From Chachezhania sediminis (GTDB taxonomy: Bacteria > Pseudomonadota > Alphaproteobacteria > Rhodobacterales > Rhodobacteraceae): 64,000 nucleotides of DNA. The stretch is from positions 124,001 to 188,000 of the forward strand of contig NZ_VOPH01000001.1 in NCBI RefSeq assembly GCF_009765275.1. The letters are read 5' to 3'. The notes beneath the pieces are model-generated. The model worked only from the letters and a program-made list of their open reading frames with translations. It searched no databases and was not told the origin of the DNA. A program made the translations under genes and the position numbers. Shown here piece after piece: positions 37,092 through 44,517 of the stretch (position 1 is the stretch's first letter; every line of letters begins with the position of its first letter).

Positions 37092-38129
37092 TCAGGCGAA
37101 CATGGTCCGCAGGTTGATGGTGCTGCGTTCGCCGATATCGTCCTTGTGACGCTTCAGGAAGGATCCGGCCGACTCACGCCCGGCCGCCTTCAGCTTGCTC
37201 AGCACCACCGGGTTCGGCACCAGCTTCGTCGCCACCGACAGCGTGTTCATCAGCGCATCGTCGGAAATCATGTGGACCAGCACCCGCGACATCCGCCCCT
37301 TTTCCAGGGTCCCGTCCAGGATCAGCCGCTGCACAAGGTCGATGGCACGCAATTCGCGCAGAAGCGACGAGTTGAAGCTGATCTCGTTGATCCGGTTCTG
37401 GATCTGGTGCGCCGTGACCGGGATCACCTCGCGCTCCATCGGGTTGATGTTCACGATGACGATGTCGTCGGGGTATTGCGGTTCGAACATCGGGAAGAGC
37501 GCGGGATTGCCGGTAAAGCCCCCGTCCCAGAAGGCCTCTATCCGTCCGGTCTGGCTGTCGTGGATCTTCACCGCCTGAAACACCGTCGGCAGGCAGGCGG
37601 ATGCCATGATCGCCTGCGCCGTGATCTCCTCGCCCTGGAAGACGCGGATCTTGCCGTTGCGCACCCGGGTGGCACAGATGAACAGCGCCGGCCCCGACTC
37701 GTGGGCCACACAGTCGAAATCGAACTTGGCCAGGATCGGTTCAAGCGGATTGCGGTAGAACGGGCCATAGCTGTAGGGCGACACCGCCCGGCTCCAGAAA
37801 TCGGCTATGGCGAAGCCAGGGGAATACTCGATCGCCTGGGCCATCGACCACAGGTCGACGCCTTCCATCCAGGCTTCCATCCTTGTGTCGTTTACGGCGC
37901 CGACCTCGCTCCAGACCCAGTCCAGCATGTCCTTGGCGCCCTGACGGCCGTCCTTGGCATAGCCCGCCTTGAAGGCCGACGCGTTGAGCGCACCGGCCGA
38001 GGTTCCGGAGAGGGCGGCGACCTCCACATCCTCTTCTTCCAGGATCCGGTCCAGGACACCCCAGGTGAAGGCGCCGTGCGCCCCGCCGCCCTGAAGGGCG
38101 AGATTGATCTTCTTCGTCGTCTTGGCCAT
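37092..38129 (-). CDS. Patatin-like phospholipase
   Basis: Ser-Asp dyad lipid hydrolase (345 aa). The oxyanion loop LALQGGGAHGAF is at the N-terminus, the nucleophile elbow is GTSAG near residue 42, and the catalytic Asp is in FWDGGFTGNP near 200. ATG at 38129 has AGGGA upstream; the preceding codon at 38132 is GTG. It lies downstream of bdhA on the same strand. The pairing suggests a role in lipid or polyhydroxybutyrate metabolism (inference). Confidence 0.9.
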   Translation of the reverse strand: MAKTTKKINLALQGGGAHGAFTWGVLDRILEEEDVEVAALSGTSAGALNASAFKAGYAKDGRQGAKDMLDWVWSEVGAVNDTRMEAWMEGVDLWSMAQAIEYSPGFAIADFWSRAVSPYSYGPFYRNPLEPILAKFDFDCVAHESGPALFICATRVRNGKIRVFQGEEITAQAIMASACLPTVFQAVKIHDSQTGRIEAFWDGGFTGNPALFPMFEPQYPDDIVIVNINPMEREVIPVTAHQIQNRINEISFNSSLLRELRAIDLVQRLILDGTLEKGRMSRVLVHMISDDALMNTLSVATKLVPNPVVLSKLKAAGRESAGSFLKRHKDDIGERSTINLRTMFA

Positions 38130-38275
38130 CACCGATTGTCCCTGTTATCCGGACCTCGTCCGATGCCCTCCCCGCACCGGACCGAAGCGCCAATTCCTAT
38201 TTGGTCTGCACGTCTGCGGGGGCCGCGATGCGGTCACCACGGCCCCCGATCATTCCTCTTCCGTCAGCGCCCCGG

Positions 38276-39049
38276 TCAGAGCGCGGTCCAGCCCCCGTCG
38301 ACGCTGATCGTCGTGCCGGTGATCTGGTCCGCCGCCGGCGAACACAGGAACGTCGCAACGCCGCCCAGCTGTTCCACGGTGGCGAATTCCTTCGACGGCT
38401 GGCGGTCCAGAAGGACGTTCTTCACGACCTCGTCGCGGGTCATGTTGTATTGCTTCATCGTGTCGGGGATCTGTGCCTCGACCAGCGGGGTCAGGACGTA
38501 GCCGGGGCAGATCGCATTGGCGGTGATCGGTTCCTGCGCGGTTTCCACGGCCACGACCTTGGTCATACCGACAATGCCGTGCTTGGCCGAAACATAGGCC
38601 GACTTGAACGGCGACGCGACCAGACCGTGGGCCGATGCGATGTTGATCACCCGGCCCCAGCCGGCCTTGCGCATCATCGGCAGCGCCGCTGCCGTGGTGT
38701 GGAAGGCAGAACTCAGGTTGATCGCGATGATCGCGTTCCACTTGTCGACCGGGAACTCGTCGATGGGCGCCACGTGCTGGATGCCGGCATTGTTCACCAG
38801 GACATCGCAAGACCCGGCCTTTTCGATCAGTGCGCGGCAGTCTTCGCCGTTCGACATGTCAGCCTGGATATAGCGCGCGGTGACCCCGAACTCCTTGCCG
38901 ATCTCCTCGGCCAGGGCGTGATCCTCGTCGCGGTCGGTGAACGAATTCAGGACGACATTCGCGCCGTCCTTGGCCAGTTCGCGGGCGATCCCCAACCCGA
39001 TCCCCGAATTCGACCCCGTCACGATGGCGGTTTTTCCTGACAACGACAT
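38276..39049 (-). CDS. bdhA: 3-hydroxybutyrate dehydrogenase
   Basis: SDR enzyme interconverting 3-hydroxybutyrate and acetoacetate with NAD (257 aa). TGSNSGIG binds cofactor; NNAGIQHVAPIDEFP is a family-specific block; the active site is Ser in IASAHG and YVSAKHG; the C-terminus has TTISVDGGWTAL. ATG at 39049 with an AGAGGT-like site is preferred over 39064. Its product is the substrate of the acetoacetyl-CoA synthetase at the left end of the window. Confidence 0.95.
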   Translation of the reverse strand: MSLSGKTAIVTGSNSGIGLGIARELAKDGANVVLNSFTDRDEDHALAEEIGKEFGVTARYIQADMSNGEDCRALIEKAGSCDVLVNNAGIQHVAPIDEFPVDKWNAIIAINLSSAFHTTAAALPMMRKAGWGRVINIASAHGLVASPFKSAYVSAKHGIVGMTKVVAVETAQEPITANAICPGYVLTPLVEAQIPDTMKQYNMTRDEVVKNVLLDRQPSKEFATVEQLGGVATFLCSPAADQITGTTISVDGGWTAL

Positions 39050-39137
39050 GGCAAACCTCTGCACTTTGTTGCGTTACGGTCCGTACCGACACGGAGCCCG
39101 TGTCAGCGGTAACACGCTAAGGTATCAGGCGTATTGC

Positions 39138-39148
39138 GCTGCCGCAGC
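39138..39148. promoter_or_regulatory. TGC-rich inverted repeat upstream of bdhA (PhaR-like)
   Basis: GCTGCCGCAGC, within TTGCGCTGCCGCAGCAAG, lies 89 bases before the bdhA ATG. PhaR, the regulator of polyhydroxybutyrate granules in Paracoccus and Rhodobacter, binds TGC-rich sequences of the CTGC-N-GCAG type. The spacing here (one base) is tighter than usual, so this is only a suggestion. Confidence 0.25.
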
Positions 39149-39291
39149 AAGAGCTATTTTGACAATCAGCCAATTCGGGCCCGTTCTCGCCCTGCGTGCC
39201 TCGAAGGCAGGCAGACCGGTCCTTGGCAAGGATCCGCCCATGCGCGCCCCCCGCCCAAGATCGCCCCTCGCATCCCGGCGGAAACTGGGCC

Positions 39292-39320
39292 AAAAAAAAC
39301 GCCCGCACGAAGCGGGCGTT
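39292..39320 (-). terminator. Strong minus-strand rho-independent terminator of the sRNA
   Basis: AACGCCCGC at 39298-39306 pairs exactly with GCGGGCGTT at 39312-39320; in minus-strand direction the stem ends in an uninterrupted run of eight T (39299-39292). On the plus strand no T-run follows, so it acts in one direction only. No minus-strand protein gene lies upstream of it. Confidence 0.9.
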
Positions 39321-39367
39321 AAGTTATTGAGGCAGGTTTCATACAGGCAAGAAACCTATCGAGCAGT
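39292..39367 (-). ncRNA. Candidate small RNA, about 76 nt, novel
   Basis: The minus strand from 39367 to 39292 has every part of a free-standing small-RNA gene and no ORF. A 7-bp stem (AGGTTTC at 39334-39340 with GAAACCT at 39351-39357) presents a 10-nt loop UUGCCUGUAU; a single-stranded linker GCCUCAAUAACUU follows; then a 9-bp GC stem runs into eight U. The motif UGCCU occurs both in the loop and just after the stem, a possible pairing seed for AGGCA in target mRNAs. The plus-strand neighbour cannot account for a minus-strand promoter and terminator here. I do not recognise it as a known family. Confidence 0.7.
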
Positions 39368-39373
39368 GACCTC

Positions 39374-39402
39374 TTTATAAGCAATCTGCCGCCATCGTCC
39401 AA
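39374..39402 (-). promoter_or_regulatory. Sigma70 promoter of the candidate sRNA
   Basis: TTGGAC (39402-39397) and TATAAA (39379-39374) are separated by exactly 17 bases on the minus strand, one of the best matches to the consensus in the window. The predicted start, 7 bases on, is the A at 39367, giving a transcript that ends in the strong terminator. Confidence 0.75.
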
Positions 39403-39481
39403 CCGAAAAGTTTGAAATCGCGCCGGAACGCGGATAGCTTTGCGGTCAACAAAACAAGGCCGAACTGGGATTGTTGCTTCT

Positions 39482-41311
39482 GTGCCCCCTGATTTTTTCC
39501 AAAACTTGCGGGCGGCGGCAACGCTTGGCCTGTGCCTCCTGACCCTCTCAGCCGGGGCGATTCCCGCTGCCGCAGAATCGGCCCATGGCATCGCTCTTTA
39601 TGGTGAACCTGCGCTGCCGGAAGGGTTTACGCACCTTCCTTATGCCAACCCGGATGCGCCCAAGGGCGGCCGGGTGGTGTTCGGAAACTCTGGCAGCTTC
39701 GACAGCCTGAACCCCTTCGTCGCCAAGGGCCGCGTGCCGTGGCAGATGTCGTTCTGGGGCTATGAAAGCCTGATGGGCCGATCCTGGGACGAACCCTTCA
39801 CGCTTTACGGACTTCTGGCCGAAAGCGTCGATACTCCCGACGACCGGTCCTGGGTCGAATTCACCTTGCGCCCGGAGGCGCGGTTTTCCGACGGCACACC
39901 GGTCACTGTCGACGACGTGATCTGGTCGTTCGAAACGCTCGGCCGCGAAGGCCATCCCCGCTACATGGGATTTGCCAGCAAGATCGAAAGTATAGAACCG
40001 ACGGGCCCCCACAGCGTCCGGATCGCCTTCAACGAGGACAACCGCGAACTGGCGATGATCGCCGGCCTGCGCCCGATCCTGCAAAAGGCCCAATGGGAAG
40101 GACGAAGCATCGCCGATGGCGGGATACAGGACATTCCCGTCGGCACCGGACCGTATGTCGTGGCAGATTACGACATCGGCCGGTCGGTCACCTTTCGCCG
40201 CAATCCCGACTACTGGGGCCGCGATCTGCCCTTCCGCGCCGGCAGCTCCAATTACGACGAGCTGCGGATCGAGTATTTCGGCGACGAAACCGCCTTGTTC
40301 GAGGCCTTCAAGGCCGGAGAGATTTCTGCCGTCCGCGAATTCAACGCCGAGAAGTGGGATACCCAGTACGATTTCCCCGCCGTCCAGCGCGGCGACATCG
40401 TCAAATCCGAAATCCCGCATCGCAAACCGTCGGGCATCACCGGCTTTGCGATGAACACGCGGCGCCCGCCCTTCGACGACTGGCGCGTGCGCGAGGCGAT
40501 GCTGCAGGCGTTCAATTTCGAATTCATCAACGACACGATGACCGGCGGCGGGCAGAAGCGGATCACCTCCTATTTCTCGGGCTCGGATCTGGCGATGCGG
40601 CACGGCCCTGCCGATCCTGCGGTGCGCGCCCTGCTGGACCCCTTTGCCGACACGCTGCTGCCCGGCGCGCTGGACGGGTACGACCTGCCCGTGGGCGATG
40701 GCACCGCGCGCAATCGCGGCAACCTGCGGCAGGCTGCACGGATGCTGGCCCAGGCCGGCTGGACGGTCGACCAGGGCCGCCTGGTCGATGCCGAAGGCCG
40801 ACCCTTCCAGTTCACCGTTCTGCTGCGCCAGGCGGACCAGTCCATGGCGCGCGTGCTCGACATCTATACCCAGGCGCTGGACAAGCTGGGGATACAGGTG
40901 CGGGTCGACCGGGTCGATGACGCCCAGTTCGTCCAGCGCGAGGCCGGGCTGGATTTCGACATGATCCCGATCCGTCGAGAGCTGTCGCTGTCGCCCGGCA
41001 ACGAACAGCGGTTCTATTGGGGATCGGGCGGGGCGAATGCCGAAGGCACGCGCAACCTGCCGGGAATCGCCTCTCCCGCTGCCGACGCCATGATTGAACA
41101 ACTGGTGCAGGTCACGACCCCCGAGGCGTTTTCTAACGCAGTGCATGCATTGGATCGTGTTCTTACAACCGGACGTTACGTGATTCCGATATGGCGGTAC
41201 GAGGTCGGACGAATCGCACATGTCCGGCAAATGAAGTTTGGCCATCCGCTGCCAATTTACGGCGACGGGCCCTATTTCATGCCCGATTTTTGGTGGTGGG
41301 AAGACAGCTGA
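39482..41311 (+). CDS. Extracellular solute-binding protein, family 5 (YejA-like)
   Basis: Periplasmic binding protein for oligopeptides or a microcin-C-like substrate (609 aa). A signal peptide (LRAAATLGLCLLTLSAGAIPAAA) is followed by the family-5 opening GEPALPEGFTHLPYANPDAPKGG and the NPFVAKGRVPWQM motif typical of YejA-type proteins. Starts in frame are a TTG at 39440 and a GTG at 39482; GTG is favoured because it places a conventional leader before the hydrophobic core and leaves room for a promoter near 39410-39440. The permease and ATPase genes expected beside it are absent. Confidence 0.88.
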   Translation: MPPDFFQNLRAAATLGLCLLTLSAGAIPAAAESAHGIALYGEPALPEGFTHLPYANPDAPKGGRVVFGNSGSFDSLNPFVAKGRVPWQMSFWGYESLMGRSWDEPFTLYGLLAESVDTPDDRSWVEFTLRPEARFSDGTPVTVDDVIWSFETLGREGHPRYMGFASKIESIEPTGPHSVRIAFNEDNRELAMIAGLRPILQKAQWEGRSIADGGIQDIPVGTGPYVVADYDIGRSVTFRRNPDYWGRDLPFRAGSSNYDELRIEYFGDETALFEAFKAGEISAVREFNAEKWDTQYDFPAVQRGDIVKSEIPHRKPSGITGFAMNTRRPPFDDWRVREAMLQAFNFEFINDTMTGGGQKRITSYFSGSDLAMRHGPADPAVRALLDPFADTLLPGALDGYDLPVGDGTARNRGNLRQAARMLAQAGWTVDQGRLVDAEGRPFQFTVLLRQADQSMARVLDIYTQALDKLGIQVRVDRVDDAQFVQREAGLDFDMIPIRRELSLSPGNEQRFYWGSGGANAEGTRNLPGIASPAADAMIEQLVQVTTPEAFSNAVHALDRVLTTGRYVIPIWRYEVGRIAHVRQMKFGHPLPIYGDGPYFMPDFWWWEDS

Positions 41312-41330
41312 ACCTGTTAATATCCTGACC

Positions 41331-41350
41331 AGCGCGGACCTCGGCCCGCG
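41331..41350 (+). terminator. Hairpin after the solute-binding protein gene
   Basis: AGCGCGG and CCGCGCT pair around a short G/C-rich loop, roughly 20 bases after the stop codon. No T-run follows, so it is a weak or rho-assisted terminator. Confidence 0.35.
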
Positions 41351-41450
41351 CTGCCTCGCCGCGCCTATGGTTGAATTGTCTCTGCGCCGTTAGCGCGATG
41401 GCATCGCCATGGGCGTTGACTTCGGTAACGATTTCTATATTTCGAGAAAC

Positions 41451-42293
41451 ATGAAAACGTCTCTTCATAACAAGTTCGCTGCGCTGTCGCATCCCAACCG
41501 GCTCGATATCTTCCGACTGCTGATGCGCCGTTTCCCCGACGCCCTTCCCGCCGGGCAGATCGCCCAAGTGCTGGACTTTCCGGCCAGTACGACGTCGACC
41601 TACCTGGCAGCCCTGCGGCAGGCCGGGCTGATCGACCAGTACCGGGCCGGGACGTCGCTTCAGTACCGGGCCGCCCTGCCGGCGATCCGCAGCTTCTTCG
41701 ATCACATGGTGTCCGACTGCTGCCAGAACCGGCCCGATCTTTGCCTGGCGCCGGGCGGTCTTGACCTGCCGCTGATCGCGGAAACCGGCGGCCGGATGAA
41801 CGTCCTGTTCGTGTGCACCGCCAATGCCGGCCGATCCCTGATGGCCGAGGCGATCCTGCGCACGGCCGCCGGCGACCGCTTCAACGTCTTCTCTGCAGGC
41901 ACCCATCCCGCGCCGGCCCCCCATGCCGACGCGGTGGCGACACTGGCCAGCCACGACATTCCGGCCGAAGGCCTGACCCCAAAGACCATCGCGACCTTCC
42001 TGAGCGACCAGGCGCCGAAGATGGACCTGGTGATCACGGTCTGCGACATGGCCGCGAACGAAGACGTTTGCGCCTGGCCCGGCCGTCCGCTCTGCGCGCA
42101 CTGGAGCATGGAGGACCCGGACGCCGTGAAAGGCAACGCCACAGCCCGCCGGAACGCCTTCCGCCATGCCTTCGATCTGCTGGATGCCCGCATCCGCGTC
42201 TTTGCCGCCCTGCCGCTGGAACGGCTGGACCGGGTCGATCTGCAGCACCGCCTGGACGACCTTGCCGGCCTCCGGACCGAAATTCCCGCCTAG
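41451..42293 (+). CDS. ArsR-ArsC fusion: arsenic-responsive repressor joined to arsenate reductase
   Basis: Two domains in one chain (280 aa). Residues 1-105 form an ArsR winged helix (FAALSHPNRLDIFRLL; recognition helix near ASTTSTYLAALRQAGL) with a C-terminal thiol cluster C90-C91-C98, a likely As(III) site. Residues 116-280 form a low-Mr-phosphatase-type arsenate reductase with the P-loop CTANAGRS (C122 to R128) and downstream cysteines in ITVCDMAANEDVC. ATG at 41451 is chosen; an ATG at 41409 would add 14 non-conserved residues. First gene of an arsenic operon; expected to repress itself until arsenite binds. Confidence 0.9.
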   Translation: MKTSLHNKFAALSHPNRLDIFRLLMRRFPDALPAGQIAQVLDFPASTTSTYLAALRQAGLIDQYRAGTSLQYRAALPAIRSFFDHMVSDCCQNRPDLCLAPGGLDLPLIAETGGRMNVLFVCTANAGRSLMAEAILRTAAGDRFNVFSAGTHPAPAPHADAVATLASHDIPAEGLTPKTIATFLSDQAPKMDLVITVCDMAANEDVCAWPGRPLCAHWSMEDPDAVKGNATARRNAFRHAFDLLDARIRVFAALPLERLDRVDLQHRLDDLAGLRTEIPA

Positions 42294-42337
42294 CACCGCC
42301 TGAACGCCATCCGTCCCCAGCCCCGGCCATCTACACC

Positions 42338-42814
42338 ATGAACATCCTGGTTCTTTGCACGGGCAATTCCGCCCGCTCCATCATGCTGGAAGCGATCCTG
42401 AACGCCCTTGGTCAGGGCCGTGTGCAGGCCTGGTCCGCCGGGTCCTGCCCGACAGGCCGCGTCCATCCCCAGGCTCTGCGCCAGATCGCGGCCGCGGGCA
42501 TGGCGGCGGGGACGGCCCGGTCCAAAAGCTGGGACGAGTTCGCCCGGGCGGATGCACCGCAAATGGACATGGTGATCACCGTCTGCGCCTCGGCCGCGGG
42601 GGAAACCTGCCCGATCTGGCCCGGCACCCCGGTCCGCGCCCATTGGGGCGTGGACGACCCGGCCGCCGCGCCGGAAGACGCGTGGGAGCCCGCCTTCCGC
42701 ACCGCCTTCGAGACGCTGCACGCCCGGGCCCGGGCCTTCCTGGCCCAACCGGTCGAGGCCCTGGACCGGGCCACCCTGGCACGCGTCGCCGCGGACGTGG
42801 CGGAACCGGCATGA
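42338..42814 (+). CDS. arsC: Arsenate reductase/low-Mr phosphatase-type ArsC
   Basis: Stand-alone thioredoxin-type arsenate reductase (158 aa), reducing arsenate to arsenite. The P-loop is VLCTGNSARSIM (CX5R) at the N-terminus; further cysteines are in ITVCASAAGETCPIWPG, with the usual AHWGVDDP after them. ATG at 42338; the longer reading starts within the fusion gene in another frame. It overlaps the channel gene by 4 bases. Two ArsC domains in one operon imply partial redundancy or different reductants. Confidence 0.92.
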   Translation: MNILVLCTGNSARSIMLEAILNALGQGRVQAWSAGSCPTGRVHPQALRQIAAAGMAAGTARSKSWDEFARADAPQMDMVITVCASAAGETCPIWPGTPVRAHWGVDDPAAAPEDAWEPAFRTAFETLHARARAFLAQPVEALDRATLARVAADVAEPA

Positions 42815-43464
42815 TCCCCCGGACGCTGGCGGCCGAAGGGCTGGGCACCGCGATGCTTCTGATCGGCGTCGTGGGGTCCGGCATCATGGCCGACACGCTG
42901 TCCGGCGGAAACGTCGCGCTGGCACTTCTGGGCAATGCGGTGGCCACCGGCTGCATGCTGGTGACGATCATCACGGTACTGGGTCCGATCTCGGGCGCCC
43001 ATTTCAACCCGGCGGTGACGCTAGCCTTCTACCTTCAGGGCGGGATCGGCCGGCGCGACGCCGTGCTCTATACACTGGTCCAGATCGCCGGCGGCCTGAT
43101 CGGCGTCTGGGCCACGCATTTCATGTTCGATCTGCCCATTTTCGAAACCGCTGCCACGATGCACCGCACCGGCCCGTCCCAGTGGTTCTCGGAGCTCCTC
43201 GCCACGCTGGGCCTGCTCTTCGTGATCTTCGGCGGTCTTCGCGCCCGTCCCGACGCGGTGCCGGCGCTGGTGGGCCTCTACATCACCGGTGCCTATTTCT
43301 TCACGTCCTCGACCAGCTTCGCCAACCCGGCCGTGACTATCGCCCGCAGCTTCACCGACACCTTCGCCGGCATCTCTCCCGGCCACGCGCCGATGTTCAT
43401 CGTGATGCAGATCTCTGCCGTCTTCCTGGGCTACCTGACCCTCCGCCCTCTCTTCGACGACTGA
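42811..43464 (+). CDS. aqpS: MIP family channel, AqpS-like arsenite aquaglyceroporin
   Basis: Membrane channel of the aquaporin/glycerol facilitator family (217 aa, about six TM helices). Both NPA boxes are intact: GAHFNPAVTLAFYL near residue 67 and FANPAVTIARS near residue 170. In Sinorhizobium meliloti AqpS replaces ArsB, letting arsenite made by ArsC leave by diffusion; the gene order here (regulator-reductase, reductase, channel, coupled by ATGA) fits that scheme. Confidence 0.9.
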   Translation: MIPRTLAAEGLGTAMLLIGVVGSGIMADTLSGGNVALALLGNAVATGCMLVTIITVLGPISGAHFNPAVTLAFYLQGGIGRRDAVLYTLVQIAGGLIGVWATHFMFDLPIFETAATMHRTGPSQWFSELLATLGLLFVIFGGLRARPDAVPALVGLYITGAYFFTSSTSFANPAVTIARSFTDTFAGISPGHAPMFIVMQISAVFLGYLTLRPLFDD

Positions 43465-43683
43465 CCCCACCGCCACCTCCAAAGCCATCTTCGCGGAGCC
43501 ACCGTCGCGCTGCCGTCCCGGAGGTATCCCGGCGCCTGCGTCAGGGCGGCGTCAGCCCCGCACGGCACGCGCGACTTGCCCTTGATGCGGAGGGCGGATG
43601 TCTCAGGCAGCACAAGCGATGGCGGGTTCGTGAAGATGGCGGGCCCATCTTCGCGGTGGGACCAGAGCATGCCCCCCGAACGC

Positions 43684-44340
43684 TTACACCAGGGACGTCA
43701 CCCAAAGGATCGTCGCATCCTCGACCGATACGGACACGACATTGTGGCCCATGGCCGCATCGTAATAGGCACTGTCCCCGCGCCGCATCTCCAGCGGTTC
43801 GTAGAATTCCGTGTAAAGCCGGATGACCCCGGTCAGGACGTACAGGAACTCTTCCCCATCATGGCGGACCCAGCCATCGAATTCGTCCATCGACCGCGCC
43901 CGGATCCGCGCGCGATAGGGCAGCATGTTCTTCCTTGTCAGGCCTTCGGCCAACAGGTCGTGTTCATAGGTCGCCGTCGCGAGCGCCGTGCCCTCGCCCG
44001 CGCGGGTGTTCACCATCCGACCGTTCACCTGGCCACGCTTGGGCGGCGTGAACAGCTGCGGCACCGAAATCTCCAGCCCGACGGCCAGCTTCTTCAGGGC
44101 GTCATAGGTGGGCGACATCTGCCCGTTCTCGATCTTCGACAGGGTCGACCGGGCCAGCCCGGCCTGGCTGGCCGCCTGTTCCAGCGTCCAGTTCCGGGCC
44201 TTGCGCAGGTCGCGCACCCGCTGGCCCAGGTCCAGCGGCTCTCCGAAATGCTCCTCGCCGCTGCCGCGGGCAATGCGCAGGATGGCGGGCTGGTCGCTGT
44301 CGTCTTCGGGCTTGGCTGGGTGCAATGTCGGGGTCCTCAT
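43684..44340 (-). CDS. XRE-family regulator with C-terminal cupin domain
   Basis: DNA-binding regulator (218 aa): a helix-turn-helix at about 37-91 (RVRDLRKARNWTLEQAAS, LARSTLSKIENG) followed by a cupin sensory domain at about 130-205 (DGEEFLYVLTGVIRLY). ATG at 44340 gives MRTPTLHP. It is divergent from an acyl-CoA ligase gene, with a perfect 19-bp palindrome between them, so local control of the ligase and of itself is likely. Relatives control amino-acid, polyamine and fatty-acid genes. Confidence 0.9.
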   Translation of the reverse strand: MRTPTLHPAKPEDDSDQPAILRIARGSGEEHFGEPLDLGQRVRDLRKARNWTLEQAASQAGLARSTLSKIENGQMSPTYDALKKLAVGLEISVPQLFTPPKRGQVNGRMVNTRAGEGTALATATYEHDLLAEGLTRKNMLPYRARIRARSMDEFDGWVRHDGEEFLYVLTGVIRLYTEFYEPLEMRRGDSAYYDAAMGHNVVSVSVEDATILWVTSLV

Positions 44341-44437
44341 CTGCCGGCGGCTACGGCGTATCCGGGCGCAGGACTGATTGCCATGGAAACGCAGTCCGTT
44401 CAACTCGGGCCGCACCGGCACGGGAACTCTCACAGGT

Positions 44438-44456
44438 GGTCCCTCACATAGGGACC
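44438..44456. promoter_or_regulatory. 19-bp perfect palindrome, probable operator of the XRE-cupin regulator
   Basis: GGTCCCTCACATAGGGACC has exact 7-bp arms around a 5-base centre. It lies in the 177-base divergent region, 98 bases from the regulator start and 62 bases from the ligase start, where an operator acting on both would be expected. Confidence 0.65.
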
Positions 44457-44517
44457 GTCATCCGGGAGGCCTTCATCCGGCTTGCATCGGTTGCATCCTC
44501 GCGCTAGCCGGGGGCGC

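Noticed and set aside
39319-39591. Minus-strand frame over the small-RNA locus
   Set aside because: It is antisense to the solute-binding protein signal region, has no ribosome site and does not match the sRNA promoter position.
41415-41441. ars promoter TTGACT...TATATT
   Set aside because: The spacing between the two boxes is only 14 bases, too short for a normal sigma70 promoter, so I did not list it.
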